Assembly (NCBI RefSeq): GCF_002023715.1
Contig: NZ_MAHX01000013.1
Coordinates: 1-64,000, forward strand
DNA: 64,000 nucleotides
Reading direction: 5' to 3'
Origin: Elizabethkingia occulta
Lineage (GTDB): Bacteria; Bacteroidota; Bacteroidia; Flavobacteriales; Weeksellaceae
In this document: positions 44,706 to 55,248 of the stretch, in pieces
How the letters are laid out: each line of letters opens with the position of its first letter
Position numbering within the stretch: the first letter of the stretch is position 1
Made by a program: the position numbers and the translations under genes
The notes under the pieces: model-generated
What the model saw: the letters and a program-made list of their open reading frames with translations, nothing else
Database searches by the model: none
Told to the model about the DNA's origin: nothing

Positions 44706-45680
44706 TTAATGTTTCCGAAAGTCATTTTTAAAATAATCCGACGCTTCTTTTATAGCAATTTCAACAGGTTGGTATTTTACATTGAGTTCTGTTGTCGATT
44801 TGTGATTGGAATAATAATTCTCAATACATAAAGACTGCATATTTGGAGTACACAGATCCGTTTTAATATTCAGTCTTCTTAGCAGATCTCCGAAAAGGCC
44901 TGCTAACTGTAGAAGGAATCCGGGGACTTTTATCATCAGAGGATTCTGGTCGTTTATTTTATTCAGCTTCTGAAAGAAATCTTTATAGCTTATATTCTCA
45001 TTGCAGGCGATATATTTTTCTCCATTTTTAGCAAAGGTCATCGCATTGATAATGGATTGTGCAACATCTTTTACATATACAAAGTTTTTTCCGCCCGGTG
45101 GATAGAAAATAACTTTTTTATAAAGTCCCATCAGAATGATCCTGCCGGAGCTGGGCTTGCTGTCAAAAGCGCCTAACATAAAGGTAGGACAGATAATAAC
45201 TGTTTCTGTAGCATTGCTTTGTTGCAGAAGATAGTCTTCCGCAGCTTTTTTACTCAACGCATAAAAAGATTTTGTGAATGGGAATTTCATCGGTTTATCT
45301 TCATTGCCTAAACCGTCTGAATCTGCAAATCCGGAGGTGTTGGCAGTACTTACGAAAATAAATTTCTTTACATCCGATTTTACGGCAGTTTCATATAAAT
45401 GACGTGTGGCTTCGAAATTGGTTTTGTAATATTCTTCATACCGAAGGATGTTTTGTTTGGTTTCCGCAGCAATATGGATAACGATGTCAGTAACGGAAAA
45501 TATAGCAGAATAATCGTCAAAAAGCCCGCCCTTTAGTAAAGTGAGATTTTCATTTCTGGTACCGGTAAAGTTGTCGGGATTTCTGATCACTCCGGTAACT
45601 TTGTATCCCTGCTCCAGAAGAATATTAACAAGATTGGTTCCTAAAAGCCCGGAAATACCGGAAATAAATATATTCTTCAT
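44706..45680 (-). CDS. NAD-dependent epimerase/dehydratase (extended SDR)
   Basis: This 324-residue protein shows the Rossmann motif GISGLLG (residues 8-14) and the catalytic Tyr140-x3-Lys144 pair in FYALSKKAAEDYL. Extended SDRs act on nucleotide sugars, dihydroflavonol-type or other alcohol substrates. The substrate is unknown. The start codon overlaps the stop codon of the upstream SDR gene by four bases (ATGA), so the two are translationally coupled. Confidence 0.88.
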   Translation of the reverse strand: MKNIFISGISGLLGTNLVNILLEQGYKVTGVIRNPDNFTGTRNENLTLLKGGLFDDYSAIFSVTDIVIHIAAETKQNILRYEEYYKTNFEATRHLYETAVKSDVKKFIFVSTANTSGFADSDGLGNEDKPMKFPFTKSFYALSKKAAEDYLLQQSNATETVIICPTFMLGAFDSKPSSGRIILMGLYKKVIFYPPGGKNFVYVKDVAQSIINAMTFAKNGEKYIACNENISYKDFFQKLNKINDQNPLMIKVPGFLLQLAGLFGDLLRRLNIKTDLCTPNMQSLCIENYYSNHKSTTELNVKYQPVEIAIKEASDYFKNDFRKH

Positions 45681-46510
45681 TCTTTTAATGAAACAGTTCT
45701 TCGCGTTGCTTTTTTATATTCAGTATATTGTTCCAATATCTCTTTTTTACTGGCTTCAGAAATTAAGCGTGTTTTTAGCCAGTCCGGAGCGTAATTCATC
45801 ACCAGCCAGCTCAGTTTGTTCAGAATAATTAGTGATTTGCCTTTTAATAAGTAATCCACACATATTCTGGCGTTTCTCTCCGGTGTTGACATCAGGAATT
45901 TTCCCAAAGTACCTTGTCTGTCGAGTCTTTCGGAGTTTTCCACAGTTGTTTTCATTGGGCCGGGATGTGCTACACTTACCAGTACATTTGTATCTTTCAG
46001 TTCATACCTCAATCCTCTGGAGAAAGAATGTACAAAGGCTTTGGATGCAGGATAAACCGTTTTATAGCCAATCGGTGCTAAAGCTGCAATACTGGAAATA
46101 TTTAGAATATATGCTTTTTTCTGACGGATGAGGTTGGGGAGGAGCAGGTGGGTGAGCAGGGAAGTAGCCGTTACATTCAGTTGGATAATTTTATTAATGT
46201 AGTCTGTCTGCGCATCTGTGAATTTCATCGAACCTCCTAATCCTGCATTGTTAATAAGTATATCGATTTCAAAATTCTCATTAACCCATCGAGAAAGTGC
46301 TGTTATACTCTCTGGTATGCAAAGATCGGTTTCATACGCAATAGCTTCGATTCCGAAATCTGAAGCCAAGGTTTTGCAAAAAGAATCCAATTCCTGATCA
46401 GGAAGACTTATAAGAATAAGGTTGATATTCCGTCTGGCTAATTCCAGAGCAATATATTTTCCCATCCCCTGACTGGCTCCTGTTACAATAGCATATTTAT
46501 TTTCAGACAT
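45677..46510 (-). CDS. SDR family NAD(P)-dependent oxidoreductase (classical)
   Basis: The start was moved to MSENKYAIVTGASQGMGKYI, which begins exactly before the cofactor motif TGASQGMG (residues 10-17) and gives 277 residues. The catalytic pair is in YPASKAFVHSFSRGL, preceded by LNISSIAALAPI. Classical SDRs interconvert alcohols and ketones. Here the partner is the extended SDR with which it overlaps by four bases. A pathway cannot be assigned. Confidence 0.9.
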   Translation of the reverse strand: MSENKYAIVTGASQGMGKYIALELARRNINLILISLPDQELDSFCKTLASDFGIEAIAYETDLCIPESITALSRWVNENFEIDILINNAGLGGSMKFTDAQTDYINKIIQLNVTATSLLTHLLLPNLIRQKKAYILNISSIAALAPIGYKTVYPASKAFVHSFSRGLRYELKDTNVLVSVAHPGPMKTTVENSERLDRQGTLGKFLMSTPERNARICVDYLLKGKSLIILNKLSWLVMNYAPDWLKTRLISEASKKEILEQYTEYKKATRRTVSLKE

Positions 46511-46855
46511 CTTTGTAATTGGTTCTGCACTAAACAAATATAAATTAATTTTTATTGCAAAAGAGATCTTAATAGGTATTTTACAGACATTATAAATCTT
46601 TTTAAAAGATGTGCATAGCTGGTAGGAGGGATAGCAGGTAGTGACATTTTTTTATATTTTGTTAGCCAAATGTACGGCTAGCAGCTATTCGGGAAGCCCT
46701 TGTTTATAAAATGGAACCATATAGTAAAGCTTGTATTATTGGTGATTACACCTTATAGTAGTGCTGTTTTATAAACCGGAATATATTTCTTGAGATAAAA
46801 TTTGTTCAGAGTTCTATTTGAAGTAATGCTAGAGGTTTCTTATAAGCTGCCTTAG
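46511..46855. other. 345-bp intergenic region between SDR and VanW-like genes
   Basis: CAAATATA at 46535-46542 is a candidate minus-strand -7 box (TATATTTG) for the SDR pair, 25 bases upstream of its start. A CAA (TTG on the minus strand) lies 15 bases beyond it. I see nothing else of note in the rest of the gap. Confidence 0.45.
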
Positions 46856-47560
46856 TTAAGCTTTTAGATAAATGCTTTCAGACACAACTTTTTGATTGAT
46901 TAAGGTTTTCACTTTTACCGTATCGGTTTGGTAATGGTATTCGAAATCTACAGAATGTTGTGGAAGAGTATTCTCTGCTAATATATATAAGGTAACCGAA
47001 TGATCTTCGATTTTCGATTTTAACTGTACTGGAAAATGATAAGGATTGATGAACTGTAAGTCCCGAAAACCATAGACAACAGTACTGTCTGCACCTAATG
47101 GAATATAACGTTCGTCTTCTTTATAGATGTCTATAGAATGATGATGACGTTCGGTAATGATAAATCCGGCTTTTAAAGCAGAATAATAGAGTAAGGATGA
47201 AAACTGGCAAATTCCGCCGCCTATATCCTGAGAAAGTTTTCCGGCTACAAGATTTCTTCCTTCTTTAAATCCGTTCTTTTTACTGGCTTTACCTGTGATT
47301 TTCCAGAAAGAGAAATACTCGCCCGGGTAAATTGTAATACCTTCCTGTTTTTGCTGAACGATTTTCAGATTATGAAGCTTGTTTTCGAAGTAAGGACTTG
47401 GCATTACCTTAAGTCTCATCTCTGTCTGAATGTTACCAATATCTTTGGTGTTGATAACTGAAGCATACTTTTTATTCTGAAGAGCATCCAGCAGTTTTCG
47501 TTTCAGAAGATATAACTGAATTTTAAAAGAATGGGGAATATATCTTTTGATGAACCTCAT
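46856..47560 (-). CDS. VanW family protein
   Basis: The 234-residue protein carries the VanW block: YPGEYFSFWKITGKASKKNG, FKEGRNLVAGKLSQDIGGGI, then CQFSSLLYYSALKAGFIITE and RHHHSIDIY. VanW was named from vancomycin-resistance clusters, but its biochemical role is unclear and most members, including this one, are not near resistance genes. No signal peptide is obvious. It is 6 bases downstream of a methyltransferase gene and probably co-transcribed with it. Confidence 0.9.
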   Translation of the reverse strand: MRFIKRYIPHSFKIQLYLLKRKLLDALQNKKYASVINTKDIGNIQTEMRLKVMPSPYFENKLHNLKIVQQKQEGITIYPGEYFSFWKITGKASKKNGFKEGRNLVAGKLSQDIGGGICQFSSLLYYSALKAGFIITERHHHSIDIYKEDERYIPLGADSTVVYGFRDLQFINPYHFPVQLKSKIEDHSVTLYILAENTLPQHSVDFEYHYQTDTVKVKTLINQKVVSESIYLKA

Positions 47561-47566
47561 GAGGAG

Positions 47567-48247
47567 TTACTGAACCTTTTGTAAAACAATAATCTGATAT
47601 GAAGCCCACTTCTTCAGAAAAGTACGAGAAAGTAAATTGTCTAAAGGAAGAAACAGCCAGCGTAAATATTTTGGAATACGGTGTACAGGGAAAAATAAAA
47701 TTCCACGGGTCTCAATAATAGTCCACTGATCTCTGAATAAAAATTTAATTTCTTCAGCATCAAAACTATTATAGGCATGCCAGCTTTCTGTGGAGGCGTG
47801 ATTTCTTCTTCGCCTTTTTACTGGGAAGTCGAAAATTAGAAATCCGTTTGGTTTTAGTTTTTGCCATGATTCGGAGAGAAATTGCTGTGTTATTTCTTTG
47901 TCCTGATGCATGATAACATGAAATGAAAAAATACAATCCAGACTTTCGTTTTCAAACGGAATCTCTGTGATGTTTCCTGTGAGCAGATTTTTGTAAGGAT
48001 ATTTAACCTTAGCCTGTGAGAGCATTTCTTCGCTAAAGTCCACACCAGAGGTAGCAAAATCTAATAATCTGCCGGTTCCGCATCCCAGATCCAGTGTTTT
48101 GTTCAACCTTTTATGCTTATGAAAAAAAGATGTCAGAAAATTCCGTTCCTGTGCATTAATGTACCGACCATAAGTATTGCTGAACCTATTTTCGTCGTAG
48201 GTGCTGGCGAGTTGATCGTAATATTTTTTGATCTTTTCCTGGTGCAT
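47567..48247 (-). CDS. Class I SAM-dependent methyltransferase
   Basis: This 226-residue protein shows the SAM-binding motif LDLGCGTGRLLDFATSGVDF (about residues 52-71), the acidic and motif II segments (LLTGNITEIPFENESLDCIF) and the following SFHVIMHQDK. The substrate is unknown. It lies directly upstream of the VanW-like gene and downstream of an AraC-type gene (gap of 32 bases), forming a three-gene run on one strand. Confidence 0.88.
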   Translation of the reverse strand: MHQEKIKKYYDQLASTYDENRFSNTYGRYINAQERNFLTSFFHKHKRLNKTLDLGCGTGRLLDFATSGVDFSEEMLSQAKVKYPYKNLLTGNITEIPFENESLDCIFSFHVIMHQDKEITQQFLSESWQKLKPNGFLIFDFPVKRRRRNHASTESWHAYNSFDAEEIKFLFRDQWTIIETRGILFFPVHRIPKYLRWLFLPLDNLLSRTFLKKWASYQIIVLQKVQ

Positions 48248-48279
48248 AATTAGAATGATTCCTGGATATGGTCTCTGAT

Positions 48280-49413
48280 TTAGTTCAATTTTTCTTCTTC
48301 GGTGAAATTACCTTCACTCTGATTTTTTCTAAACTCTGAAGGAGTTACTCCCACGGTTTTCTTAAAAAAAGTATTAAAAGCAGTTTTCGAGTTGAATCCT
48401 GAATCAAAAGCAATGCCCAAAACAGATAATTTGTTGTAGGAATCACTTATTAACAATTCTTTAGCGTGCTGTACTCTGTATTTATTCACAAACTGAAAAA
48501 AGTTTTCATTGAACCCGTTATTCAGCAGATAAGAAAGCTGATGCGTACTGATGCCGATAAGTTCTGAAAGTTTTAATAAATTGAGATCGCCTTCCAGATA
48601 AGGTTTTTGGGATTCTATTAATGTTAGTAACTTTTCTTTCAGGTCTTCAAAATCTTCATCCGGAATTAACTTTTTCTTTTCAGTTTTTTCTTCGGATTCC
48701 GTTTCTATAGAAAGCAATTCCTCTAGTTGTACTTTACTAACAGGATAGATTTCTTTTTGTCGCAGGACATGGTAAAAAGTACTGTAAACGATAAACAGGA
48801 ATAGTAAATCCATTATAAGATTCTGATGCATTTTGTAAACAAAAGCATTGAACAGCTCGTAACAAACGGTGATAATAATGGTTCCAAAAAGCAGTAAGCT
48901 TAGTTTAATCAGCCATTGTAAATTGATGCTTTCTGTATCAGATGAAATGGTCTCTATCCTTTTCTGATGTTTTCTGATTTTGTAATAGATAATTGCAACG
49001 TATGGCAGATTGTGGGCAACCGCTATGAGCAGTGTAATAGTGTTTAGCAGTTTGTTTTCATCAGCATTTAGTAATAAGACCAAATAAATAAAAGGAATAA
49101 CAAGACAGATAAGATCCTTTTTCTTGAAATAGTAGTTGGGATTGATAAAGACAACAACACTGAAGAATAAGAAAAGGGGCGTAAATATTAATACAGAATA
49201 GACTGAAAATATTAATAAAGGGCCGGGGGAAAATCCACAAATCTTTAGAATATCTAAAACCCAATAGCCGGACCAAAGGAGCATGAATATCCCGAAAGCA
49301 AAATTTGCTTTCTTATTAACGTTCATAGGGTTGGCTAATAGGATAAACGACTGCAAAACCAGACTGCCGTAAAGCAATACAAGAACAAATTTCTGAATAT
49401 TTTCAATCGGCAT
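48280..49413 (-). CDS. Membrane-anchored AraC-type transcriptional regulator
   Basis: The first 220 residues hold about six to seven transmembrane helices (for example FVLVLLYGSLVLQSFILLAN, FIYLVLLLNADENKLLNTIT, LFLFIVYSTFYHVLRQ). The C-terminal 130 residues carry an AraC-type helix-turn-helix pair (LKLSELIGISTHQLSYLLNN and LSVLGIAFDSGFNSKTAFNT, then VGVTPSEFRK). Membrane-bound AraC-type proteins are frequent in Bacteroidota, where the membrane part may sense lipids or peptides. It is first in a run with a methyltransferase and a VanW-like protein. Confidence 0.88.
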   Translation of the reverse strand: MPIENIQKFVLVLLYGSLVLQSFILLANPMNVNKKANFAFGIFMLLWSGYWVLDILKICGFSPGPLLIFSVYSVLIFTPLFLFFSVVVFINPNYYFKKKDLICLVIPFIYLVLLLNADENKLLNTITLLIAVAHNLPYVAIIYYKIRKHQKRIETISSDTESINLQWLIKLSLLLFGTIIITVCYELFNAFVYKMHQNLIMDLLFLFIVYSTFYHVLRQKEIYPVSKVQLEELLSIETESEEKTEKKKLIPDEDFEDLKEKLLTLIESQKPYLEGDLNLLKLSELIGISTHQLSYLLNNGFNENFFQFVNKYRVQHAKELLISDSYNKLSVLGIAFDSGFNSKTAFNTFFKKTVGVTPSEFRKNQSEGNFTEEEKLN

Positions 49414-49433
49414 TCTGATGTTGTTTTAATTAT

Positions 49434-50780
49434 TTAAAAAAGTCTGTCGTGGAAATCTTCAATCTTGCTAACTTCTTCAATCTTAATAGCAAATTTCCGC
49501 TTCGGTATCTTGTTAAGATTTGAAACGTAAATTTTATCATACCCTAGTTTTTCGGCCTCAGTGATACGGTGTTCGATTTGAGGAACAGGCCGTATTTCTC
49601 CGCTAAGACCTATTTCTCCCGCAAAACAATATTTTTCGGAAATAGCAATATCTTCATTGGAGGACAGAATAGAGGCTACAACTGCCAAATCCAACGCGGG
49701 GTCATCTGTTTTTATACCTCCGGTTATATTCAGGAAAACGTCTTTTGATCCAAGCCGAAAACCTGCTCTTTTTTCCAGAACTGCCAGAAGCATATTGAGC
49801 CTTTTTGCATCAAAACCAGTGCAGCTTCTCTGTGGAGTACCATAAACAGCAGTACTTACCAAAGCCTGGATTTCCAGCAGCATTGGGCGGTTTCCTTCCA
49901 AAGTTACAGCTACAGAATTGCCGGATAGCTCTTCAAATTTTTTGGTAATCAGTATTTCAGAAGGATTTTTAATTTCTTTCAGGCCCTGAGATATCATTTC
50001 ATAAATACCAATTTCAGAAGTCGACCCAAAACGGTTTTTATTAGCTCTTAGTAATCTGAAAAGGTGATTTCTGTCGCCATCGAAGTTTAAGACAACATCT
50101 ACCATATGTTCCAATACTTTTGGACCAGCAATTTGTCCGTCTTTGGTAATATGGCCTACCAGAAATACCGGAGTATTGGTCTCCTTTGCAAATTTTATAA
50201 TTTCTGAGGAGCATTCCCGGATCTGAGAAACTGTTCCCGGAGAACTTTCGATAAGGCCAGAGTGTAGTGTCTGAATAGAATCAAGAATCATAAACTGAGG
50301 CTGTAATTTTTTTGCTTCGTGCAGAATTTTGTCCACAGAAGTTTCTGTAAAAAGGAAACACTCCGGATTTTGGAGATCAGTAAGGCGATCTGCACGCATT
50401 TTAATCTGTGATGCACTTTCTTCTCCGGATACATACAAAACACGTTTGCGCATTTTTAGCGCCAACTGAAGGAGCAGGGTAGATTTCCCTATTCCCGGTT
50501 CACCACCAATTAAAGTAACAGACCCCAGCACAATACCACCACCCAGAACACGATTCAGTTCATCGCTTGGAGTTGCAATTCTTGGCTCCTCCTGTGCATT
50601 GACCTCTATAATATTAATAATGTGCTGCTTCTTTTCTCCGGAATAATTTTTTGAAGTTGTTTTTTCAATGACCTCTTCAACCAAAGTATTCCATTCCCCA
50701 CAATTTTTGCATTGTCCGTGCCACTGCGGATACTGAGTTCCGCAATTTTGACAGTAATATGCCGTTTTGACCTTTGCCAC
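49434..50780 (-). CDS. radA: DNA repair protein RadA
   Basis: The 448-residue protein has the RadA order: a four-cysteine zinc finger (CQNCGTQYPQWHGQCKNCGE, residues 10-29), Walker A GEPGIGKST at residues 93-101, the RadA-specific KNRFGSTSEIG motif, and a C-terminal Lon-like domain (GSKDVFLNITGG, ending IEDFHDRLF). RadA is a helicase-like ATPase that moves branches during recombinational repair. It is a single-gene unit 20 bases from the AraC-type gene on the same strand. Confidence 0.97.
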   Translation of the reverse strand: MAKVKTAYYCQNCGTQYPQWHGQCKNCGEWNTLVEEVIEKTTSKNYSGEKKQHIINIIEVNAQEEPRIATPSDELNRVLGGGIVLGSVTLIGGEPGIGKSTLLLQLALKMRKRVLYVSGEESASQIKMRADRLTDLQNPECFLFTETSVDKILHEAKKLQPQFMILDSIQTLHSGLIESSPGTVSQIRECSSEIIKFAKETNTPVFLVGHITKDGQIAGPKVLEHMVDVVLNFDGDRNHLFRLLRANKNRFGSTSEIGIYEMISQGLKEIKNPSEILITKKFEELSGNSVAVTLEGNRPMLLEIQALVSTAVYGTPQRSCTGFDAKRLNMLLAVLEKRAGFRLGSKDVFLNITGGIKTDDPALDLAVVASILSSNEDIAISEKYCFAGEIGLSGEIRPVPQIEHRITEAEKLGYDKIYVSNLNKIPKRKFAIKIEEVSKIEDFHDRLF

Positions 50781-50950
50781 TTTTTATCTCTAAACCTTTG
50801 ATTAATACTGCAAATTACAATTTCATTTTCAGTTTTTGCCAAAAAAGTTTTGCTGAGGAATGATTTTGGTGAAGGTGTAATGGCAGAGAAAATAAAGACT
50901 TGTTTTATAAAGGGCTGATTAATTGATTTTTAAATCAATTGCATTTCACG

Positions 50951-52616
<1,666 letters not shown>

Positions 52617-52624
52617 TTTTTTAA

Positions 52625-54406
52625 ATGCAACAAAATAATGGTGTAGGCAAAAGCCAACTGATCAGTTTTGCGGTTTTTTCATTAATCCTTATGGGGGTTA
52701 TGTTTTACTTCCAGTCGAAGCAAAAACCTGAAGATCATGCAAAAACTCAGGTGACACAGTCTGCTCAGAAATCAAATGCTGCACAAATGCAGAATAATGC
52801 CAATGCGGCAAGTATTCAGAAAGTACAGTTGAAGAATGATTTACTGACAGTTGATTTTACAACGCTTGGCGGACAAATTTCTACGGTAAGACTTAATAAG
52901 TTCAACGCTTTTGATGAAAAGACAAAAGATAAACCTCTTTTGTTATTTGCCAATAACAATGCTGATTATGGCTTTCAGTTTAAAGACAAATCCGGAAAAG
53001 TAATTAATACCAAAGACTTAGTCTTTAATGCAACAGCTAATGGCAACGCTATTACAATGCAGGCGAATGTTGGAGCAGCTACAATTCAGTTTGTCTATAC
53101 CTTATTAGATAAGTATACTGTAGACTTTAAAGTAAGAACACAGGGACTTTCTCAGTTAGTGTCTGATAACAAAGCTGAGTTTGTATGGAACTACAATGTT
53201 CGTGAGGCTGAAAAAGGACGTTCTCAGGAACAGACACATACAGAGTTTGTTTACGCTTTCAATAACTATAAAAGTTATGATTATGATTCGAGAGGTGATA
53301 TGGATGAAACCAAAGAAAACCTTAACTGGATCGGTGTAAAGCAACAGTTCTTCTCTGCGGTAATTGAAGCCCAGAATGGTTTCAAAAACTCTAAAGGTAA
53401 TCAGGAAACAATTGAAAAAGGTGAGTACCTGAAAAAATTCAACTATAATGGACAGGTTGATTTGGCTGCTAATGAGCTGAATCAGGATTTCAAATGGTAT
53501 TTTATGCCATTAGATCTTAATCTGTTAAAGTCTTATGATAAAAACTTTGATGAGATTCTTCCTTTTGGATGGTCTTTCATCGGAAGTTTAAACAGATGGT
53601 TCTTTATCCCTGTTTACAATCTTCTATCATCCTGGGGTATTGCTGCTGGATGGGTGATTTTCTTAATGACAATTGCGGTGAAAATTATCCTTTCTCCAAT
53701 TATGTACAAGCAGCATAAGCTGAGTGCAATGATGCGTGTGATCCGTCCGGAAATTGAAGAAGCTCAGGAAAAGTTTAAGAATGCTGATCCTATGAAGAAA
53801 CAGCAAGCAACAATGGAGGTCTATCGTAAAGCTGGTGTCAACCAGTTTGCAGGATGTCTTCCGGGCTTGGTACAGATTCCTATTTTCTATGCCTTGTTCC
53901 GATTCTTCCCGAACATGCTGGATTTGAGAGGTAAGAGTTTCTGGTTTGCAAATGACCTTACGGCTTATGATGATCTTATCAAGTTGCCATTTAATGTTCC
54001 TTTCTTAGGAGAACACCTTAGTGTTTTTGCATTGGCGTGTACTGTTGTAATTCTTATTTATACAGTTATGACAGCAGGTAATATGCAACAACCTACTCAG
54101 GAAGGAATGCCAAACATGAAGCCATTGATGTATATCTTCCCGGTTACATTCCTGTTCTTCCTTAACTCTGCAGCATCAGGTTTATCTTGGTACTACTTTG
54201 TATCCAACGCGATTAATATTGTAATTATCTTAGTAATCAAATATTTTATTTTGGATGAAAAGAGAATTCATGCTCAGATTCAGGAAAATAAGGCTAAGCC
54301 TAAAAAAGAAGGCCGTTTCCAGGCAAGAATGCGTGAAATGATGGAGAAAGCTCAGGACCAGCAAAAGCAGGTTGAGCAGTTGAAGCAACAAAATAAGAAG
54401 AAGTAA
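52625..54406 (+). CDS. yidC: Membrane protein insertase YidC
   Basis: The 593-residue protein has a first transmembrane helix (residues about 7-27), a large periplasmic domain typical of Gram-negative YidC, and the C-terminal insertase core with WGIAAGWVIFLMTIAVKIIL and a CLPGLVQIPIFYALFRF block. It inserts and folds inner-membrane proteins. A basic, Gln-rich tail ends the protein (KQVEQLKQQNKKK). It is the second gene of the pyrG operon and has its own terminator. Confidence 0.97.
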   Translation: MQQNNGVGKSQLISFAVFSLILMGVMFYFQSKQKPEDHAKTQVTQSAQKSNAAQMQNNANAASIQKVQLKNDLLTVDFTTLGGQISTVRLNKFNAFDEKTKDKPLLLFANNNADYGFQFKDKSGKVINTKDLVFNATANGNAITMQANVGAATIQFVYTLLDKYTVDFKVRTQGLSQLVSDNKAEFVWNYNVREAEKGRSQEQTHTEFVYAFNNYKSYDYDSRGDMDETKENLNWIGVKQQFFSAVIEAQNGFKNSKGNQETIEKGEYLKKFNYNGQVDLAANELNQDFKWYFMPLDLNLLKSYDKNFDEILPFGWSFIGSLNRWFFIPVYNLLSSWGIAAGWVIFLMTIAVKIILSPIMYKQHKLSAMMRVIRPEIEEAQEKFKNADPMKKQQATMEVYRKAGVNQFAGCLPGLVQIPIFYALFRFFPNMLDLRGKSFWFANDLTAYDDLIKLPFNVPFLGEHLSVFALACTVVILIYTVMTAGNMQQPTQEGMPNMKPLMYIFPVTFLFFLNSAASGLSWYYFVSNAINIVIILVIKYFILDEKRIHAQIQENKAKPKKEGRFQARMREMMEKAQDQQKQVEQLKQQNKKK

Positions 54407-54426
54407 ACTTCTTTCACCTATATAAT

Positions 54427-54454
54427 AAAGCCTCGGTACATGAACCGAGGCTTT
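54427..54454. terminator. Bidirectional terminator between yidC and the small peptide gene
   Basis: AAAGCCTCGGT and ACCGAGGCTTT form an 11-bp perfect stem with a 6-base loop, followed by ATTTTTTTT on the plus strand. Confidence 0.9.
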
Positions 54455-54461
54455 ATTTTTT

Positions 54462-54599
54462 TTAGTCGCACTCTCTTGGAGGTGGTTGGTTTGGATCCGG
54501 GCATGGTCTGCCACATACACATATTTTTCCTCCTGTAATTTGTCTTAACCCTTTCTTGTCCAAAAGTTTTGCATTGGCAAGTTTTGAAAATGTTTTCAT
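54462..54599 (-). CDS. GG-leader, cysteine-rich peptide (bacteriocin-like precursor)
   Basis: The start is placed at MKTFSKLANAKLLDKK (45 residues). The first 24 residues look like a double-glycine leader of the Bacteroidota bacteriocin-like type: Lys/Leu-rich helix ending in LRQITGG. The remaining 21 residues (KICVCGRPCPDPNQPPPREC and a final Asp) hold Cys27, Cys29, Cys33 and Cys44, enough for two disulphides or thioethers. Such leaders direct export and cleavage by peptidase-containing ABC transporters, none of which is encoded in the window. Length, leader and Cys-rich core make this a likely secreted peptide. Toxin, signal or other roles cannot be told apart. Confidence 0.75.
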   Translation of the reverse strand: MKTFSKLANAKLLDKKGLRQITGGKICVCGRPCPDPNQPPPRECD

Positions 54600-54669
54600 A
54601 TTGTGATATTTAGTTGGTTGTAAACCAAATATAAAAAAAATAATCACTTAGTTGTGATTATTTTTTTAT

Positions 54670-55248
54670 CTAAAGTAATTTGAAACTCATTCTGTGATAT
54701 GGTGTTGTGCCGAATTCCCGAATAGCATCCCTGTGTGCTTTGGTAGGGTAGCCTACGTTTTTGGCCCAGCCGTATTGTGGATATTCTTCATGAAGTTTTT
54801 CCATTAGCCGGTCTCTGTAGTCTTTTGCTAAAATAGATGCAGCGGCGATACTTAAAACTTTGGAATCTCCTTTTATTACACACTGATGGGGTATATAATT
54901 GTAGGGATGAAACCTGTTACCATCTACTAAAATAAATTCAGGACGTACCTTCAACTGGTCGAGTGCTAAATGCATAGCATGGATACTCGCATTTAGAATA
55001 TTATGCTTATCAATAAACTCAGGAGGCAGCTCTGCAATAGCATAATCGCGAGCATTTGCTTTGATATATTCTGCAAGTTCTTTTATTGAAGTTTTTGATA
55101 AGGTTTTAGAATCTTTAACTAAAAAATTGTTAAATTTTTCATCTAATATAACGCTAGCTGCCACTACAGGTCCCGCTAAACAGCCTCTTCCAACTTCATC
55201 GCATCCGGCTTCTATATATTTGTTTTGCCAATTTTTTATCAAATCCAT
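54670..55248 (-). CDS. rnhB: Ribonuclease HII
   Basis: RNase HII cuts RNA in RNA-DNA hybrids and removes single ribonucleotides. The 192-residue protein has the catalytic DEVGRGCLAGPVV segment with Asp17 and Glu18, the ILVDGNRFHP block with a further Asp, and AAASILAKDYRDRLM. A candidate minus-strand -7 box (TATATTTG) lies at 55291-55298. It is convergent with the pyrG operon and followed by the small GG-leader peptide gene after 70 bases on the same strand. Confidence 0.96.
   Translation of the reverse strand: MDLIKNWQNKYIEAGCDEVGRGCLAGPVVAASVILDEKFNNFLVKDSKTLSKTSIKELAEYIKANARDYAIAELPPEFIDKHNILNASIHAMHLALDQLKVRPEFILVDGNRFHPYNYIPHQCVIKGDSKVLSIAAASILAKDYRDRLMEKLHEEYPQYGWAKNVGYPTKAHRDAIREFGTTPYHRMSFKLL

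Noticed and set aside
46620-46760. Short peptide frame starting MEPYSKACIIGDYTL
   Set aside because: It has 15 codons, no ribosome-binding or promoter signal and no recognisable features.
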